A stretch of 64,000 nt of DNA, taken from positions 496,001-560,000 of the forward strand of contig NZ_JACHLL010000001.1 in the NCBI RefSeq assembly GCF_014207935.1. Direction: 5' to 3'. The first letter of the stretch is position 1. The number at the start of each line of letters is the position of its first letter. Source of the stretch: Pseudomonas fluvialis (GTDB lineage Bacteria; Pseudomonadota; Gammaproteobacteria; Pseudomonadales; Pseudomonadaceae). The position numbers and the translations under genes are program-made. The notes beneath the pieces were generated by a model. That model saw nothing but the letters and a program-made list of their open reading frames with translations, did no database searches and was not told the DNA's origin. This document shows, piece after piece, positions 44,215 through 53,556 of the stretch.

Positions 44215-44777
44215 GCCGGAAATTCTCCTCGTTGCATCAGTAGGTCGCGCACCAGATAGAGCGCGGCGAGGGCGCGGCCCTCGGAAAACTGTGGGTGCTG
44301 GATCAGGCTGGACAGCTCATGCAGGCTGACCCGGTCGACGCGCATCGGCTCCGGCTCATCGCCGGGCAGGCGCTCCTCGTAGAGATCACGGGCCAGTACC
44401 ACCTGGATCTTCTGGCTCATGTAGCCGGGCGACAGGCTCAGCTCGGTGATCAGTTCCAGCTGGCGGGCGCCAAAACCGGCCTCTTCCTTCAGCTCGCGGT
44501 CGGCCGCCAACAGCACGTCCTCGCCCGGCTCGACCAGGCCCTTGGGTAGCGACAGCTGGTAGTCGTCGGTGCCGGCGCAGTATTCCTCCACCAGCACAGC
44601 ATGCTCGGCGTCGGCCATGGCCACCACCATCACCGCGCCATGGCCGTGACCACGGCTGGCCAGGCGCTCGTAGGTGCGCTCCACGCCGTTGGAGAAACGC
44701 AGGTGCAATTGCTCGACGCGGAACAGGCGGCTGCTGGCAACGATTTCGCTGGCCAGCACGGTAGGCTTCTGGCGCAT
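44211..44777 (-). CDS. nudE: ADP-compounds hydrolase NudE
   Basis: A 188-aa Nudix hydrolase of the NudE type (ADP-ribose, NADH, Ap3A). The Nudix box reads GLVEPGEDVLLAADRELKEEAG, here given as GLVEPGED and RELKEEAG. ATG 44777 has GGGAGAG just upstream; longer upstream extension overlaps the divergent yrfG and is a shadow. It is first in nudE-cysQ-thioesterase. Confidence 0.93.
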   Translation of the reverse strand: MRQKPTVLASEIVASSRLFRVEQLHLRFSNGVERTYERLASRGHGHGAVMVVAMADAEHAVLVEEYCAGTDDYQLSLPKGLVEPGEDVLLAADRELKEEAGFGARQLELITELSLSPGYMSQKIQVVLARDLYEERLPGDEPEPMRVDRVSLHELSSLIQHPQFSEGRALAALYLVRDLLMQRGEFPA

Positions 44778-44840
44778 GGGGCTCTCCCTGAATGACGCGC
44801 TATCATACCGCGCCTGACAGCCCGCCAAAGAATTGCGCAC

Positions 44841-45515
44841 ATGCCGACACTGCCCTGGTCCACCATCGACACCGTTCTGCTCGACATGGACGGCACCCTG
44901 CTCGACCTGCACTTCGACAACCATTTCTGGCTCGAACACCTGCCCGAACGCTACGCCTCGCACCACGGCATCGACCGTGCGCAGGCCGAGGCCGAGCTGT
45001 TGCCGCTGTTCCACGAACACGCCGGGCAGCTGAAGTGGTACTGCCTGGACTTCTGGAGCGCCGAGCTGGGCCTGGACGTTGCCCTGCTCAAACGCGAGGT
45101 GGACCATCTGATCCAGCTGCGCCCGCACGCCGACACCTTCCTCGCCGCCCTGCGCAGCGCCGGCAAGCGCGTGGCACTGATCACCAACGCCCACCGCGGC
45201 TCGCTCTCGCTCAAGCTGGAGAAGGTCGAGCTGGCGCCCTGGTTCGACCGCCTGATCAGCTCCCACGACTACGGTTTCCCCAAGGAAGACCAGCAGTTCT
45301 GGTTCGCCCTGCAGCAGGAATTCCCCTTCGACCCGGCCCGCACGCTGTTCATCGACGACAGCCTGCCAATCCTGCGCAGCGCCCGGCAGTTCGGCGTCGC
45401 CCATCTGCTGGCAGTCGAGCAGCCGGACAGCCGCAAACCGGCCAAGGCCACCGAGGAGTTTGCCGCGGTGGTGGACTATCTTGAACTGGTCGGCCAATTG
45501 CGCAGCCCCTGCTGA
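44841..45515 (+). CDS. yrfG: HAD-family GMP/IMP nucleotidase YrfG
   Basis: A 224-aa haloacid dehalogenase-type phosphatase. Motif I LLDMDGTLLDL carries the nucleophile Asp and acid/base Asp; motif II is ALITNAHRGSL; motif III/IV is GFPKEDQQFW and LFIDDSLPILRSA. In E. coli YrfG dephosphorylates GMP and IMP. It is divergent from nudE across 63 nt, an arrangement also known in E. coli and P. aeruginosa. Confidence 0.92.
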   Translation: MPTLPWSTIDTVLLDMDGTLLDLHFDNHFWLEHLPERYASHHGIDRAQAEAELLPLFHEHAGQLKWYCLDFWSAELGLDVALLKREVDHLIQLRPHADTFLAALRSAGKRVALITNAHRGSLSLKLEKVELAPWFDRLISSHDYGFPKEDQQFWFALQQEFPFDPARTLFIDDSLPILRSARQFGVAHLLAVEQPDSRKPAKATEEFAAVVDYLELVGQLRSPC

Positions 45516-45523
45516 AATCCGCC

Positions 45524-46363
45524 ATGCTCAAGTCCTGCTGGCTCACCCTGTTGTTGCTCTGCTCGTGCGCCAGTCAGGCCGCCGAGCTGCGCCTGTGCCA
45601 GCATGCGCCGGAAAAATACGCCTACCGCCTGGAACTGACCGAGCTGATTCTGGCGCGCACCGCCGGCACCTTCGGCCCACAGCACATCGCCAGCCCCGAA
45701 CAGGCCGACCCACCGCAGGAGCGCTGCCTGCACCTGCTGCAGGAACGGCAGGTGGATCTCGCCTTCGTCCCGCCAACCGCTGAACGACTGCGCGACTTTG
45801 CCGTGATTCCCGTGGACCTGCACCAGGGCATGCTCGGCTATCGCCTGCTGCTGATCCGCCGCGACCAGGCCGAGCGCTTTGCCCGGGTACAGACACTGGA
45901 AGACCTGCGCCAGCTGCGCGGCGGTTTCGGCAGCCAGTGGAGCGACTTCAGCGTGTTTGCCGCCAATGGCCTGCCAGTGGTCGGCATGGCCAACCCGAAC
46001 AACCTGCTGGCCATGCTCAGCCAGGGCCGTTTCGACTACTACCACCGTGGCCTGCACGAGGCTTGGAGTGATCTGGCGCACCACCCCGAATACCCGAACC
46101 TGATGGTCGAACCACACCTGGCGCTGGTCTATCCGATGCCGGTGTACTTCACCTTCCATCGCCACGCTCAGGCTCTCAAACAGCGCTTCGAGGAAGGGCT
46201 GCGCCTGATTCAGGCCGATGGCAGCCTTGAGGCCCTGTTCCAGCGACATTTCGGTGCCATCGCCGACCGCGCCGGGTTGACCCGGCGGCGACTGATACCC
46301 CTCGACTACCCGGCCCCCGCCGGCCTGCCGGCCACCACCCGCCCGGCATGGCTCAAGCGCTGA
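45524..46363 (+). CDS. Exported binding-protein-like protein (TIGR02285-like)
   Basis: A 279-aa protein with a signal peptide (LTLLLLCSCASQAAE) and a family 3-like periplasmic fold: LEDLRQLRGGFGSQWSDF, NNLLAMLSQGRFDYYHRGL and a C-terminal helix LIQADGSLEALFQRHFGA. It resembles a Pseudomonas group of stand-alone binding-like proteins. It begins 8 nt after yrfG, so they are likely co-transcribed although no functional link is known. No transporter genes adjoin it. Ligand unknown. Confidence 0.75.
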   Translation: MLKSCWLTLLLLCSCASQAAELRLCQHAPEKYAYRLELTELILARTAGTFGPQHIASPEQADPPQERCLHLLQERQVDLAFVPPTAERLRDFAVIPVDLHQGMLGYRLLLIRRDQAERFARVQTLEDLRQLRGGFGSQWSDFSVFAANGLPVVGMANPNNLLAMLSQGRFDYYHRGLHEAWSDLAHHPEYPNLMVEPHLALVYPMPVYFTFHRHAQALKQRFEEGLRLIQADGSLEALFQRHFGAIADRAGLTRRRLIPLDYPAPAGLPATTRPAWLKR

Positions 46364-46510
46364 ACCGACTGCGCGCTACACAGCGAGTTCCCCTTCGGTG
46401 CAGCCTGATGTCGAGGTCGTGAAGTGCCTCGCAGACCGCGCAATTGGCACTTGAGCTAGGCAGCCCGACTCAGCAGCATGCGCGCCATTAATCCCCCCGC
46501 AAGGTGAACC

Positions 46511-47011
46511 ATGAAACTCGCTGCACTGCTTATGCCGCTCTCCCTGTCTCTGGTCCTGGCTCCCGGTCTGGCGCTGGCCGGCAGTAATACCGAAGCCGCC
46601 GTCGGAGGTGCGCTGGGCGGCGTGCTCGGCAGCGTGGTCGGTGAGCAGATCGGCGGCAGCACCGGTGCCACCATCGGCGCCGGCGTCGGCGGCGCCGCCG
46701 GCAGCGCCGTGGGCGCGGACAAGGGCAGCCGCACCGAAGCCGCCATCGGCGGCGGCATCGGCGCCGCCGGTGGCCAGGTGATCGGCAGCAAGGTCGGTGG
46801 CAGCACCGGCGGCATGATCGGCGCCGGCGTTGGCGGTGCAGCCGGCGGCGCGCTGGGCAACGAATACGGTGATGGCAACCGCGACGACGATCACGACGGC
46901 CGCCGCTACAGTCGCGATGATGGCTACCGTTACAGCCGCTATGACGATGACGGGCACCCCGGCCGCGCCCTCGGCCACAAGAAAGAGCAGTGGCACAAGA
47001 AGCACCGCTAA
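46511..47011 (+). CDS. Glycine-zipper domain protein with tandem repeat
   Basis: A 166-aa exported protein: signal peptide (LVLAPGLALAG), then two near-identical glycine-zipper units of about 47 aa each (EAAVGGALGG... and EAAIGGGIGA..., both containing GGSTG and MIGAGVGGAAG-type segments), ending in a charged Asp/Arg/Tyr/His-rich tail. Glycine zippers of the YMGG/OmpA-linked group form membrane-inserted hairpins. The duplication is clear at protein level. A good terminator follows. The role is unknown. Confidence 0.82.
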   Translation: MKLAALLMPLSLSLVLAPGLALAGSNTEAAVGGALGGVLGSVVGEQIGGSTGATIGAGVGGAAGSAVGADKGSRTEAAIGGGIGAAGGQVIGSKVGGSTGGMIGAGVGGAAGGALGNEYGDGNRDDDHDGRRYSRDDGYRYSRYDDDGHPGRALGHKKEQWHKKHR

Positions 47012-47040
47012 GGGCTAGACCCACCCCGCCACTGCCGAGC

Positions 47041-47078
47041 AACGCCGCGCCCCGACAGGAAGCGCGGCGTTTTCATTT
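47041..47078 (+). terminator. Rho-independent terminator after glycine-zipper gene
   Basis: AACGCCGCGC (47041-47050) pairs with GCGCGGCGTT (47062-47071), followed by TTCATTT. The remaining sequence to 47301 shows only a probable promoter region of the DUF1302 gene. Confidence 0.8.
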
Positions 47079-47301
47079 CACGCGCCAGCCTCCTGCAGAG
47101 GCGTACCGCTCATTGCCGAAGCGATCTGCCACACCCGCCCTCCCTATGCCCCTCCATTCATCAGGCTGTTGATCGCTGCAGGGCCCAGCCGCCGCGCCAG
47201 CTCATACTTTCGAGCGACACACAGAATCCTCCCTTGGTGCGCTTATCCGCCTGTCGCTCTCTGCGTACGTTGCTCTCGCCAATTCACATCAGGAGAGCCG
47301 C

Positions 47302-49143
47302 ATGAGAACAACAACAAGGCCCACACGCTTCACCCGCCACAGCCTCGCGCTGGCCATCGGCCTGGCCGCCAGCAGCGCCGCGCACGCGGTCAACTTCAAC
47401 ATCGGAGAAATCGAGGGGCAGCTGGATTCCTCGCTGTCGGTCGGCGCCAGCTGGTCGCTGCGCGGAGCCGATCCGGATCTGGTCGGCAGCGCCAACTTTG
47501 CCCACAACGGCCGACGCGGCACCGGCTTCACCCAGACCGGCGATGACGGCCGACTGAACTTCAAGCAGGGCGAGACCTTCTCGAAGATCTTCAAGGGCAT
47601 CCACGACCTCGAACTCAAGTACGGTGATACCGGCGTGTTCGTCCGTGGCAAGTACTGGTACGACTTCGAACTGAAGGACGAAAGCCGTCTGTTCAAGGAC
47701 ATCGACGACAGCAACCGCAAGCAGGCCGCGCAGGCCTCAGGCGCGGAAATCCTCGACGCCTTCGTCTACCACAACTACGACATCGCCGACCTGCCGGGCA
47801 GCGTGCGCGCGGGCCGTCAGGTCGTGAGCTGGGGCGAGAGCACCTTTATCGGCAACGGCATCAATGCGATCAACCCGGTCGACGCCGCCGCCTTCCGCCG
47901 CCCGGGCGCGGAGATCAAGGAAGGTCTGATTCCGGTCAACATGCTCTACATCTCGCAGAGCCTGACCGACCAGCTGTCCGCCGAGGCGTTCTACCAGCTG
48001 GAGTGGGATCAGACCGTCGTCGACAACTGCGGCACCTTCTTCGCCAGCTCCGACGTGCTCGCCGATGGCTGCGCCGACAACTACAACATCCTCGACGGCG
48101 CCACCGTCGGCCGCCTGCAGCCGCTGTCCGGGCTGCTCGCGACGCGTGGCGTGGCGCTCACCCAGGAAGGCCTGATCGTACCGCGCGGCGGCGACCGCGA
48201 TGCGCGTGATGACGGTCAGTACGGCCTGGCCCTGCGCTGGATGGGTGACGACACCGAGTACGGCGCCTACCTGATGAACTATCACAGCCGCTCGCCGAAC
48301 GTCAGCTACACCACCGGCAGCGCCGCGCAGATCGCCAGCGCCTTCACCACCCTCGGCGGTGCCCTGGCCCAGCCGATCCTGCTCGGCAACGGCGAGTACT
48401 ACCTGGAATACCCGGAAGACATCCGCCTGTACGGCGCCAGTTTCGCCACCACCCTGCCCACCGGCACGGCCTGGTCCGGCGAGATCAGCTACCGGCCGAA
48501 CATGCCGCTGCAGATCAACGGCACCGACATGACCGGCAAGCTGGCCACCGTGCCGGCGGGTGCCTTTGCCGCCGCAGGTGGTGGTGCCGCCGGGGTGATG
48601 GCGGCCATGGCCCAGGGCGACAAGGAACTGCGTGGTTACAACCGCAAGGAAGTGACGCAGGCGCAGACCACCCTGACCCACTTCTTCGATCAGGTCATGG
48701 GCGCCGGGCGCTTCACCCTGGTGGGCGAGCTGGGCTACACCAACATCGGCGCACTGGAGAGCCAGAGCGAAGTGCGCTACGGCCGCGACTCGATCTACGG
48801 TTCGCCCTATGGCACGGCAGCCTCCAATGTCGCGGCAGCGGCGGCCTATGGCTACAACGGCTTCTACACCAGCAGCTCGTGGGGTTATCGCGTGCGTGGC
48901 GTGTGGGACTACAGCAACGCCATCGCCGGCATCAATCTCAGCCCCAACATCAGCTGGGCGCATGACGTCGACGGCTACGGCCCGGTGTTCAACGAAGGCA
49001 GCAAGGCCGTCAGCTTCGGCGTCGACGCCAACTACGCCAACACCTACAACGCCAGCCTGTCGTACACCGACTTCTTCGGTGGTGATTACAACACCGCGGT
49101 TGACCGCGACTTCGTCGCCCTCAGCTTCGGCGTGAACTTCTAA
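47302..49143 (+). CDS. DUF1302 outer-membrane barrel-like protein
   Basis: A 613-aa exported protein with a signal peptide ending ASSAAHA and DUF1302 features: VNFNIGEIEGQLDSSLSVGASW, GQSLTDQLSAEAFYQLEWDQT-type strand pairs and an aromatic C-terminus ALSFGVNF typical of outer-membrane barrels. DUF1302 proteins occur with DUF1329 proteins in loci for steroids, terpenes and other hydrophobic substrates, where uptake or export across the outer membrane is suspected. Here DUF1329 follows after 14 nt. AGGAGAG lies 6 nt before the ATG. Confidence 0.88.
   Translation: MRTTTRPTRFTRHSLALAIGLAASSAAHAVNFNIGEIEGQLDSSLSVGASWSLRGADPDLVGSANFAHNGRRGTGFTQTGDDGRLNFKQGETFSKIFKGIHDLELKYGDTGVFVRGKYWYDFELKDESRLFKDIDDSNRKQAAQASGAEILDAFVYHNYDIADLPGSVRAGRQVVSWGESTFIGNGINAINPVDAAAFRRPGAEIKEGLIPVNMLYISQSLTDQLSAEAFYQLEWDQTVVDNCGTFFASSDVLADGCADNYNILDGATVGRLQPLSGLLATRGVALTQEGLIVPRGGDRDARDDGQYGLALRWMGDDTEYGAYLMNYHSRSPNVSYTTGSAAQIASAFTTLGGALAQPILLGNGEYYLEYPEDIRLYGASFATTLPTGTAWSGEISYRPNMPLQINGTDMTGKLATVPAGAFAAAGGGAAGVMAAMAQGDKELRGYNRKEVTQAQTTLTHFFDQVMGAGRFTLVGELGYTNIGALESQSEVRYGRDSIYGSPYGTAASNVAAAAAYGYNGFYTSSSWGYRVRGVWDYSNAIAGINLSPNISWAHDVDGYGPVFNEGSKAVSFGVDANYANTYNASLSYTDFFGGDYNTAVDRDFVALSFGVNF
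47307..47319 (+). promoter_or_regulatory. CA-rich Crc/Hfq-like motif in DUF1302 start codons
   Basis: AACAACAACAAGG occupies codons 2-6 of the DUF1302 gene. It matches the repeated AAnAAn target of Hfq/Crc, which can block initiation when placed at the start codon. Confidence 0.5.
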
Positions 49144-49157
49144 GGGAATCCGTGCGC

Positions 49158-50525
49158 ATGAAAACAACTACTCAACTGATCGCCACCCTCAGTCTTTCCC
49201 TGCTGGCCGGCAGCGTGTTCGCTGCCGTCTCCGCCGAGGAAGCGGCCAAGCTGGGCAGCAGCCTCACGCCGCTCGGTGGCGAAATGGCCGGCAACACTGC
49301 CGGCACCATCCCGGCCTGGACCGGCGGCCTGACCAAAGGCGCCGCCGCGGTGGACGCCAATGGTTTCCTCAGCGATCCGTTCGCCGGCGAGAAGCCGCTG
49401 TTCACCATCACCGCCGATAACCTGGCGCAGCATCAGGACAAACTGTCCGAGGGCCAGGTCGCCATGTTCAAACGCTACCCGGCGACCTACCGCATGCCGG
49501 TGTACACCTCACACCGCACCAGCGCCGTGCCGCAGAGCATCTACGCCGCAGCCAAATCCAGTGCGCAGAACACCACCCTGGTGGAAGGTGGCAACGGCCT
49601 GAACCACTTTGCCCAGAGCCGCTACTACGCCTTCCCGATCCCGCAGAACGGCCTGGAAGTGGTGTGGAACCACATCACCCGCTACCGCGGCGGCAACCTC
49701 AAGCGCAACATCGTGCAGGCGGTGCCGCAGACCAACGGTGACTACACCCTGGTGCAGTTCGAGGACGAGGTGGCCTTCCCCGACAACCTGGCCGACATCG
49801 ACGCCGATAAGGCGGCCAACGCCCTGCTGTTTTTCAAGCAGCGCGTCACCGCGCCGTCGCGCCTGGCCGGCAACGTGCTGCTGGTGCACGACTCGCTGGA
49901 CCAGATCAAGGAGCCACGCATGGCCTGGATCTACAACGCCGGCCAGCGCCGCGTGCGCCGCGCACCGCAGGTGGCCTACGACGGCCCGGGCACTGCTTCG
50001 GACGGCCTGCGTACCTCGGACAACTTCGACATGTACAACGGCGCGCCCAATCGCTACGACTGGAAGCTGGTGGGCAAGCGTGAGCTGTACATCCCCTACA
50101 ACAACTACCAGCTCGACTCGCCCAGCGTGAAGTACGCCGACATCATCAAGGCCGGCCACACCAATCAGGACCTGGCGCGCTACGAGCTGCACCGCGTCTG
50201 GGAAGTGGAAGCCACGCTGAAGAGCGGCGAGCGCAACATCTACGCCAAGCGCCGCTTCTTCATCGACGAGGATAGCTGGCAGATCGCCGTGTCCGAGCAC
50301 TACGACGGCCGCGGCCAGCTGTGGCGCGTCGGTCAGGCCATGCTGCTGCAGAACTACGATGTCGAAACCCCGGTGTACGCCTTTGAAGCCCTGTACGACC
50401 TGATCGGCGGACGCTACCTGGCAATCGGCATGAAAAACGAGGAAAAGCGCTCGATCCAGTACGGCGTGCACGCCTCGGTGAAGGACTTCACCCCGGCGGC
50501 ACTGCGTAACGCCGGCGTGCGCTGA
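49158..50525 (+). CDS. DUF1329 periplasmic/outer-membrane protein
   Basis: A 455-aa exported protein: signal peptide LSLSLLAGSVFA, then the DUF1329 fold, related to LolA/LolB-like lipid-binding beta structures. Family blocks include LGSSLTPLGGEMAGNTAGTI, TRYRGGNLKRNIVQAVPQ and the C-terminal FYALYDLIGGRYLA-type segment (AFEALYDLIGGRYLAIGM). ATG 49158 is used; GTG 49152 is also possible. Paired with DUF1302, it may hand a hydrophobic substrate across the periplasm. A strong terminator follows. Confidence 0.88.
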   Translation: MKTTTQLIATLSLSLLAGSVFAAVSAEEAAKLGSSLTPLGGEMAGNTAGTIPAWTGGLTKGAAAVDANGFLSDPFAGEKPLFTITADNLAQHQDKLSEGQVAMFKRYPATYRMPVYTSHRTSAVPQSIYAAAKSSAQNTTLVEGGNGLNHFAQSRYYAFPIPQNGLEVVWNHITRYRGGNLKRNIVQAVPQTNGDYTLVQFEDEVAFPDNLADIDADKAANALLFFKQRVTAPSRLAGNVLLVHDSLDQIKEPRMAWIYNAGQRRVRRAPQVAYDGPGTASDGLRTSDNFDMYNGAPNRYDWKLVGKRELYIPYNNYQLDSPSVKYADIIKAGHTNQDLARYELHRVWEVEATLKSGERNIYAKRRFFIDEDSWQIAVSEHYDGRGQLWRVGQAMLLQNYDVETPVYAFEALYDLIGGRYLAIGMKNEEKRSIQYGVHASVKDFTPAALRNAGVR

Positions 50526-50565
50526 AGGCGTCGGATTCAAGAGTCATCAACGTTGCTCCGTGTTT

Positions 50566-50593
50566 AAGGCGACCCTCGTGGTCGCCTTTTTTT
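50566..50593 (+). terminator. Rho-independent terminator after DUF1329
   Basis: AAGGCGACC-CTCGT-GGTCGCCTT followed by a run of T. It separates the DUF1302-DUF1329 operon from the LuxR gene. Confidence 0.9.
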
Positions 50594-50686
50594 CACCGGC
50601 AGCACGGTGCTCAGGCACTTCTTGGTTAAGATCGTTCGCAGACAACAGGTTTCACCGCGCGGCGCTTCCAGAGAGAAGCTCGCCCC

Positions 50687-50746
50687 CTGACAACACGTCG
50701 TTTCCTGACAACCGTCGTTTTCTGACAACCGTCGTTTTCTGACAAC
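50687..50746 (+). repeat. 17-nt tandem repeats before the LuxR regulator gene
   Basis: CTGACAAC recurs at 50687, 50705, 50722 and 50739 (spacing 18, 17, 17) within a unit close to CTGACAACCGTCGTTTT. A looser GACAAC occurs at 50640. The array ends 16 nt before the start codon and its last copy merges into a CAACAACAAGAG motif. Each unit also contains a -35-like CTGACA. Confidence 0.85.
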
Positions 50747-50754
50747 AACAAGAG
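50742..50754 (+). promoter_or_regulatory. CA-rich Crc/Hfq-like motif at LuxR gene ribosome site
   Basis: ACAACAACAAGAG overlaps the Shine-Dalgarno sequence of the gene starting at 50763. The core AACAACAAGAG is the same as in known Pseudomonas Crc/Hfq targets such as amiE. Confidence 0.6.
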
Positions 50755-50762
50755 TCGTGGCC

Positions 50763-53348
50763 ATGACCTCGTCCGTACCGTCACCCGTCCATCTCGCCGC
50801 ACTGCCACGTCTGCCGTCCACGCACATCAAGCGCCCGCGCCTGGCCCAGCCCCTGCTGAGCAATGCCTGTCGGCTCAACCTGATCTGCGCCCCGGCCGGG
50901 TTCGGCAAGAGCGTGCTGCTCAACGAATGCGTGCGCCAGTTGCCCGGCGATACCCGCGTGCTCTGGCTCGACCTGCTCGGCCAAGAGCTGACGCCCGCCG
51001 AGCTGCTCGCCCGCCTGGGCCATGCCCTGCATCAGGCTCCCGGCAGCGGCGAACCCCTGGAACAGCTGACCCAACTGCTCAGCCATCAGGAACAGCCACT
51101 GCTGATCGTCCTCGACGACTACCCGCGCCAGTCCTGCGGCGAACTGGATGCCTGCCTCGAACGCCTGCTCGAACGCGGCCCGCACACCCTGCGCTGGTGG
51201 ATCAGCGGCCGCCGCCGGCCGGCCTGGAACCTGCCGCGCCTGCTGCTGCAGGGCGACCTGCAGGAGTATGACGCCCACGACCTGGCGCTGGATGCCCAGG
51301 AACTGGCTCGCCTGCTGGAACAGCGCCAGCTGCTGCTCAGCAGCGAGCTGCAGGAGCAGCTGCTGCACCACAGCGAAGGCTGGCTGGCCGGCATCTGCCT
51401 GCTGCTCATGCAGGGCGGCGGCGAACAGCTGGGCGAACGCCTGCAGCAGGGCTCGGCGCTGCTCCTCGAATACCTCGAACGCGAGGTGCTGGAAGGCCTG
51501 CCGACGGCGCTGCGCGAAGCGCTGATCGCCCTTAGCCATATCCCGCGCTTCAGCGCCGCGCTGTGCGCCGTGCTGTTCGACGAGGACAACGGCCCGGAAC
51601 TGCTCGCCACCCTGCGCAGCCGCCAGCTGTTCCTCCACCGCCTCGACCACAGCAACGAATGGTTCCGCCTCTGGCGACCTCTGGCCACAGCCCTGCGCCG
51701 CCTGCCACAGCCGCGCAGCCCGCAGCGCCTGCACCTGCTGGCCTGCCGCTGGTTCGCCGAGCGCGACGATGTGCGCGCCGCGGTGGAACATGCCCTGGCC
51801 GCCGAGCAGCCCGAAGTCGCCGCCAACTACCTGCAGCAATACGGACAGGAGCAGCTGCTGATCGGCAACAGCGTCGCCCAGTTCCTGCAGTGGCGCAGCG
51901 AGTTGCCGGCCAGCCTGTTCTCCAGCACGCCACGGCTGATCGCCCTGCAGGCCTGGGCACTGATCATCAGCACCCGCCTCGACGAGGCCGACCAGTGCGT
52001 GCAGGACCTGCCGCGCTTCCTGCCGCAGCCCGATGCCCGGCGCCAGCAACAGCTGCTGGCCCAGTACCAGGCCATCCGCGGCGTCATCGAGCGCCAGCGC
52101 GGCCTGCGCAGTGCCCGTCAGCACTGCCTGGAAGCCCTGGAGCAACTGCCGGCCAGCGCCTGGTCGCAGCGCATGCTATGCCAGCAGGCCCTGGCCCAGC
52201 AGGCCATGGCCGAACTGGATCTGCCCACCGCTCAGCAGTACTGCCAGGCCGCCCTGCAGAATGCCCGGCAGAAGGGCAGCGTGCTGTACGAGGCGCTGCT
52301 GAATGTCGACCGCGTGCACCTGCTCAGTCAGCTCGGCGAACTGGACACCGCCCAGCAGGTGGTGGAGGACAACCTGCAGCGCCTGCGCGAGGCCGGACGC
52401 CAGGGCCCTGTGGCGGCGCGCCTGTGGCTGCTCAAGGGCAGCCTGCTGTTTGCCCAGGAGCAGATCGAGGCGGCCGAAGCCGCCCTACGCCAGGGCCTGC
52501 AGGTGGCCGAACAGAGCCAGGATGCCTACCTGTTGTTCGGCTACGTCGGCCTCGCCGAACTGGCGGGCGAGCGAGGCGAATATGGCGAGGCCCTGCAATT
52601 GCTGCACAAGGCCGAGCGGCAGATGCAGTGGCTGCACGTTGCCGAGGTGCGCTACCGCCAGGTGCTGCGCCTGGCCCACGGCCAACTGGCGCTGCGCCAG
52701 CAGGCCTATGACCATGCCCTGCAACTGTTCGGTGAGGTCATCGACAGCCTGGCCAGCGGCGGCCAGCTGGCACCCTCGGGTTTCTACGACCTGGCCCTGC
52801 GCGCACGCCTGTGCCAGGCCCAGGCCCTGCTGGCCATGGCCGACGCCAGCGGCGCGCAGCGCATACTGGCGCCACTGCTGGAGGAGTGCCAGACCCGCGG
52901 CTACCGCCGCCTGGCCGCCGAAACCCGGCTGAGCCTGGCCCACGCAGGGCTTCAGCAAGGCGCCGTCGACGGTGCCCTGGCGCAGCTGCGGCCACTGCTC
53001 GCCGACGCCGCGAACCTGCGCCTGCTCCCGGCTTTGCGCGTCTTGTTGCAGCACCACGCCGAAGGCCTCGCCGCGCTGTTCGACGACCCCGCCCATGGTG
53101 CCCTGCTGAGCCAGCTGGCCCCCGGCGCGGCGCAGACCGAACCGGCGCGCACCTGCCTGCTCAGCGGCCGCGAACGCAAGGTCCTGCAACTGATCGCCAG
53201 CGGCCTGTCCAACCAGCAGATCGCCGAGCAGCTGTACATCTCCCTGCACACCGTGAAGACCCACGCGCGGCGCATTAACGTCAAACTCGGCGTGGTCCGC
53301 CGCACCCAGGCGGTGGCTCAGGCCAAGGCGCTCGGCTGGCTGGACTGA
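50763..53348 (+). CDS. MalT-like LuxR-family transcriptional regulator
   Basis: An 861-aa signal-transduction ATPase of the LAL/MalT type. Walker A is APAGFGKS at 43-50 and the Walker B-like strand is LLIVLDDYPRQS. The middle (about 330-780) is helical TPR-like repeats. A LuxR helix-turn-helix ends the protein (LSGRERKVLQLIASGLSNQQ, then SLHTVKTHARRINVKL). Such regulators bind a small inducer in the TPR region and ATP in the NTPase domain. It lies between the DUF1302/1329 operon and the MFS gene and probably activates this locus. ATG 50763; GTG 50757 is an alternative. Confidence 0.92.
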   Translation: MTSSVPSPVHLAALPRLPSTHIKRPRLAQPLLSNACRLNLICAPAGFGKSVLLNECVRQLPGDTRVLWLDLLGQELTPAELLARLGHALHQAPGSGEPLEQLTQLLSHQEQPLLIVLDDYPRQSCGELDACLERLLERGPHTLRWWISGRRRPAWNLPRLLLQGDLQEYDAHDLALDAQELARLLEQRQLLLSSELQEQLLHHSEGWLAGICLLLMQGGGEQLGERLQQGSALLLEYLEREVLEGLPTALREALIALSHIPRFSAALCAVLFDEDNGPELLATLRSRQLFLHRLDHSNEWFRLWRPLATALRRLPQPRSPQRLHLLACRWFAERDDVRAAVEHALAAEQPEVAANYLQQYGQEQLLIGNSVAQFLQWRSELPASLFSSTPRLIALQAWALIISTRLDEADQCVQDLPRFLPQPDARRQQQLLAQYQAIRGVIERQRGLRSARQHCLEALEQLPASAWSQRMLCQQALAQQAMAELDLPTAQQYCQAALQNARQKGSVLYEALLNVDRVHLLSQLGELDTAQQVVEDNLQRLREAGRQGPVAARLWLLKGSLLFAQEQIEAAEAALRQGLQVAEQSQDAYLLFGYVGLAELAGERGEYGEALQLLHKAERQMQWLHVAEVRYRQVLRLAHGQLALRQQAYDHALQLFGEVIDSLASGGQLAPSGFYDLALRARLCQAQALLAMADASGAQRILAPLLEECQTRGYRRLAAETRLSLAHAGLQQGAVDGALAQLRPLLADAANLRLLPALRVLLQHHAEGLAALFDDPAHGALLSQLAPGAAQTEPARTCLLSGRERKVLQLIASGLSNQQIAEQLYISLHTVKTHARRINVKLGVVRRTQAVAQAKALGWLD

Positions 53349-53556
53349 AGGGTGTTACCACGGGCCACAGCCGTACGTTTTCTGCGGGAAAAATCACCGC
53401 CGATCAACGCACGGCCAGCCCGTCCATTCAGCCGGCTGATCGTACCTACGAGCGATAGTGACGGCGCCCGATCGCCCCTAAGCTGGTCTTCGAATGGCCG
53501 CCCTCGGCGGCCCCTTGCCATCGTCCGCGCACCTTGCGCTCGCCTGCGGAGCCGCC

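Noticed and set aside
46590..46880. Glycine-rich repeats read as a DNA repeat or mobile element
   Set aside because: They lie inside a coding gene with a signal peptide and follow its codon structure.
50687..50746. CRISPR-like array before the LuxR gene
   Set aside because: Repeat units are contiguous 17-mers with no unique spacers and no cas genes.
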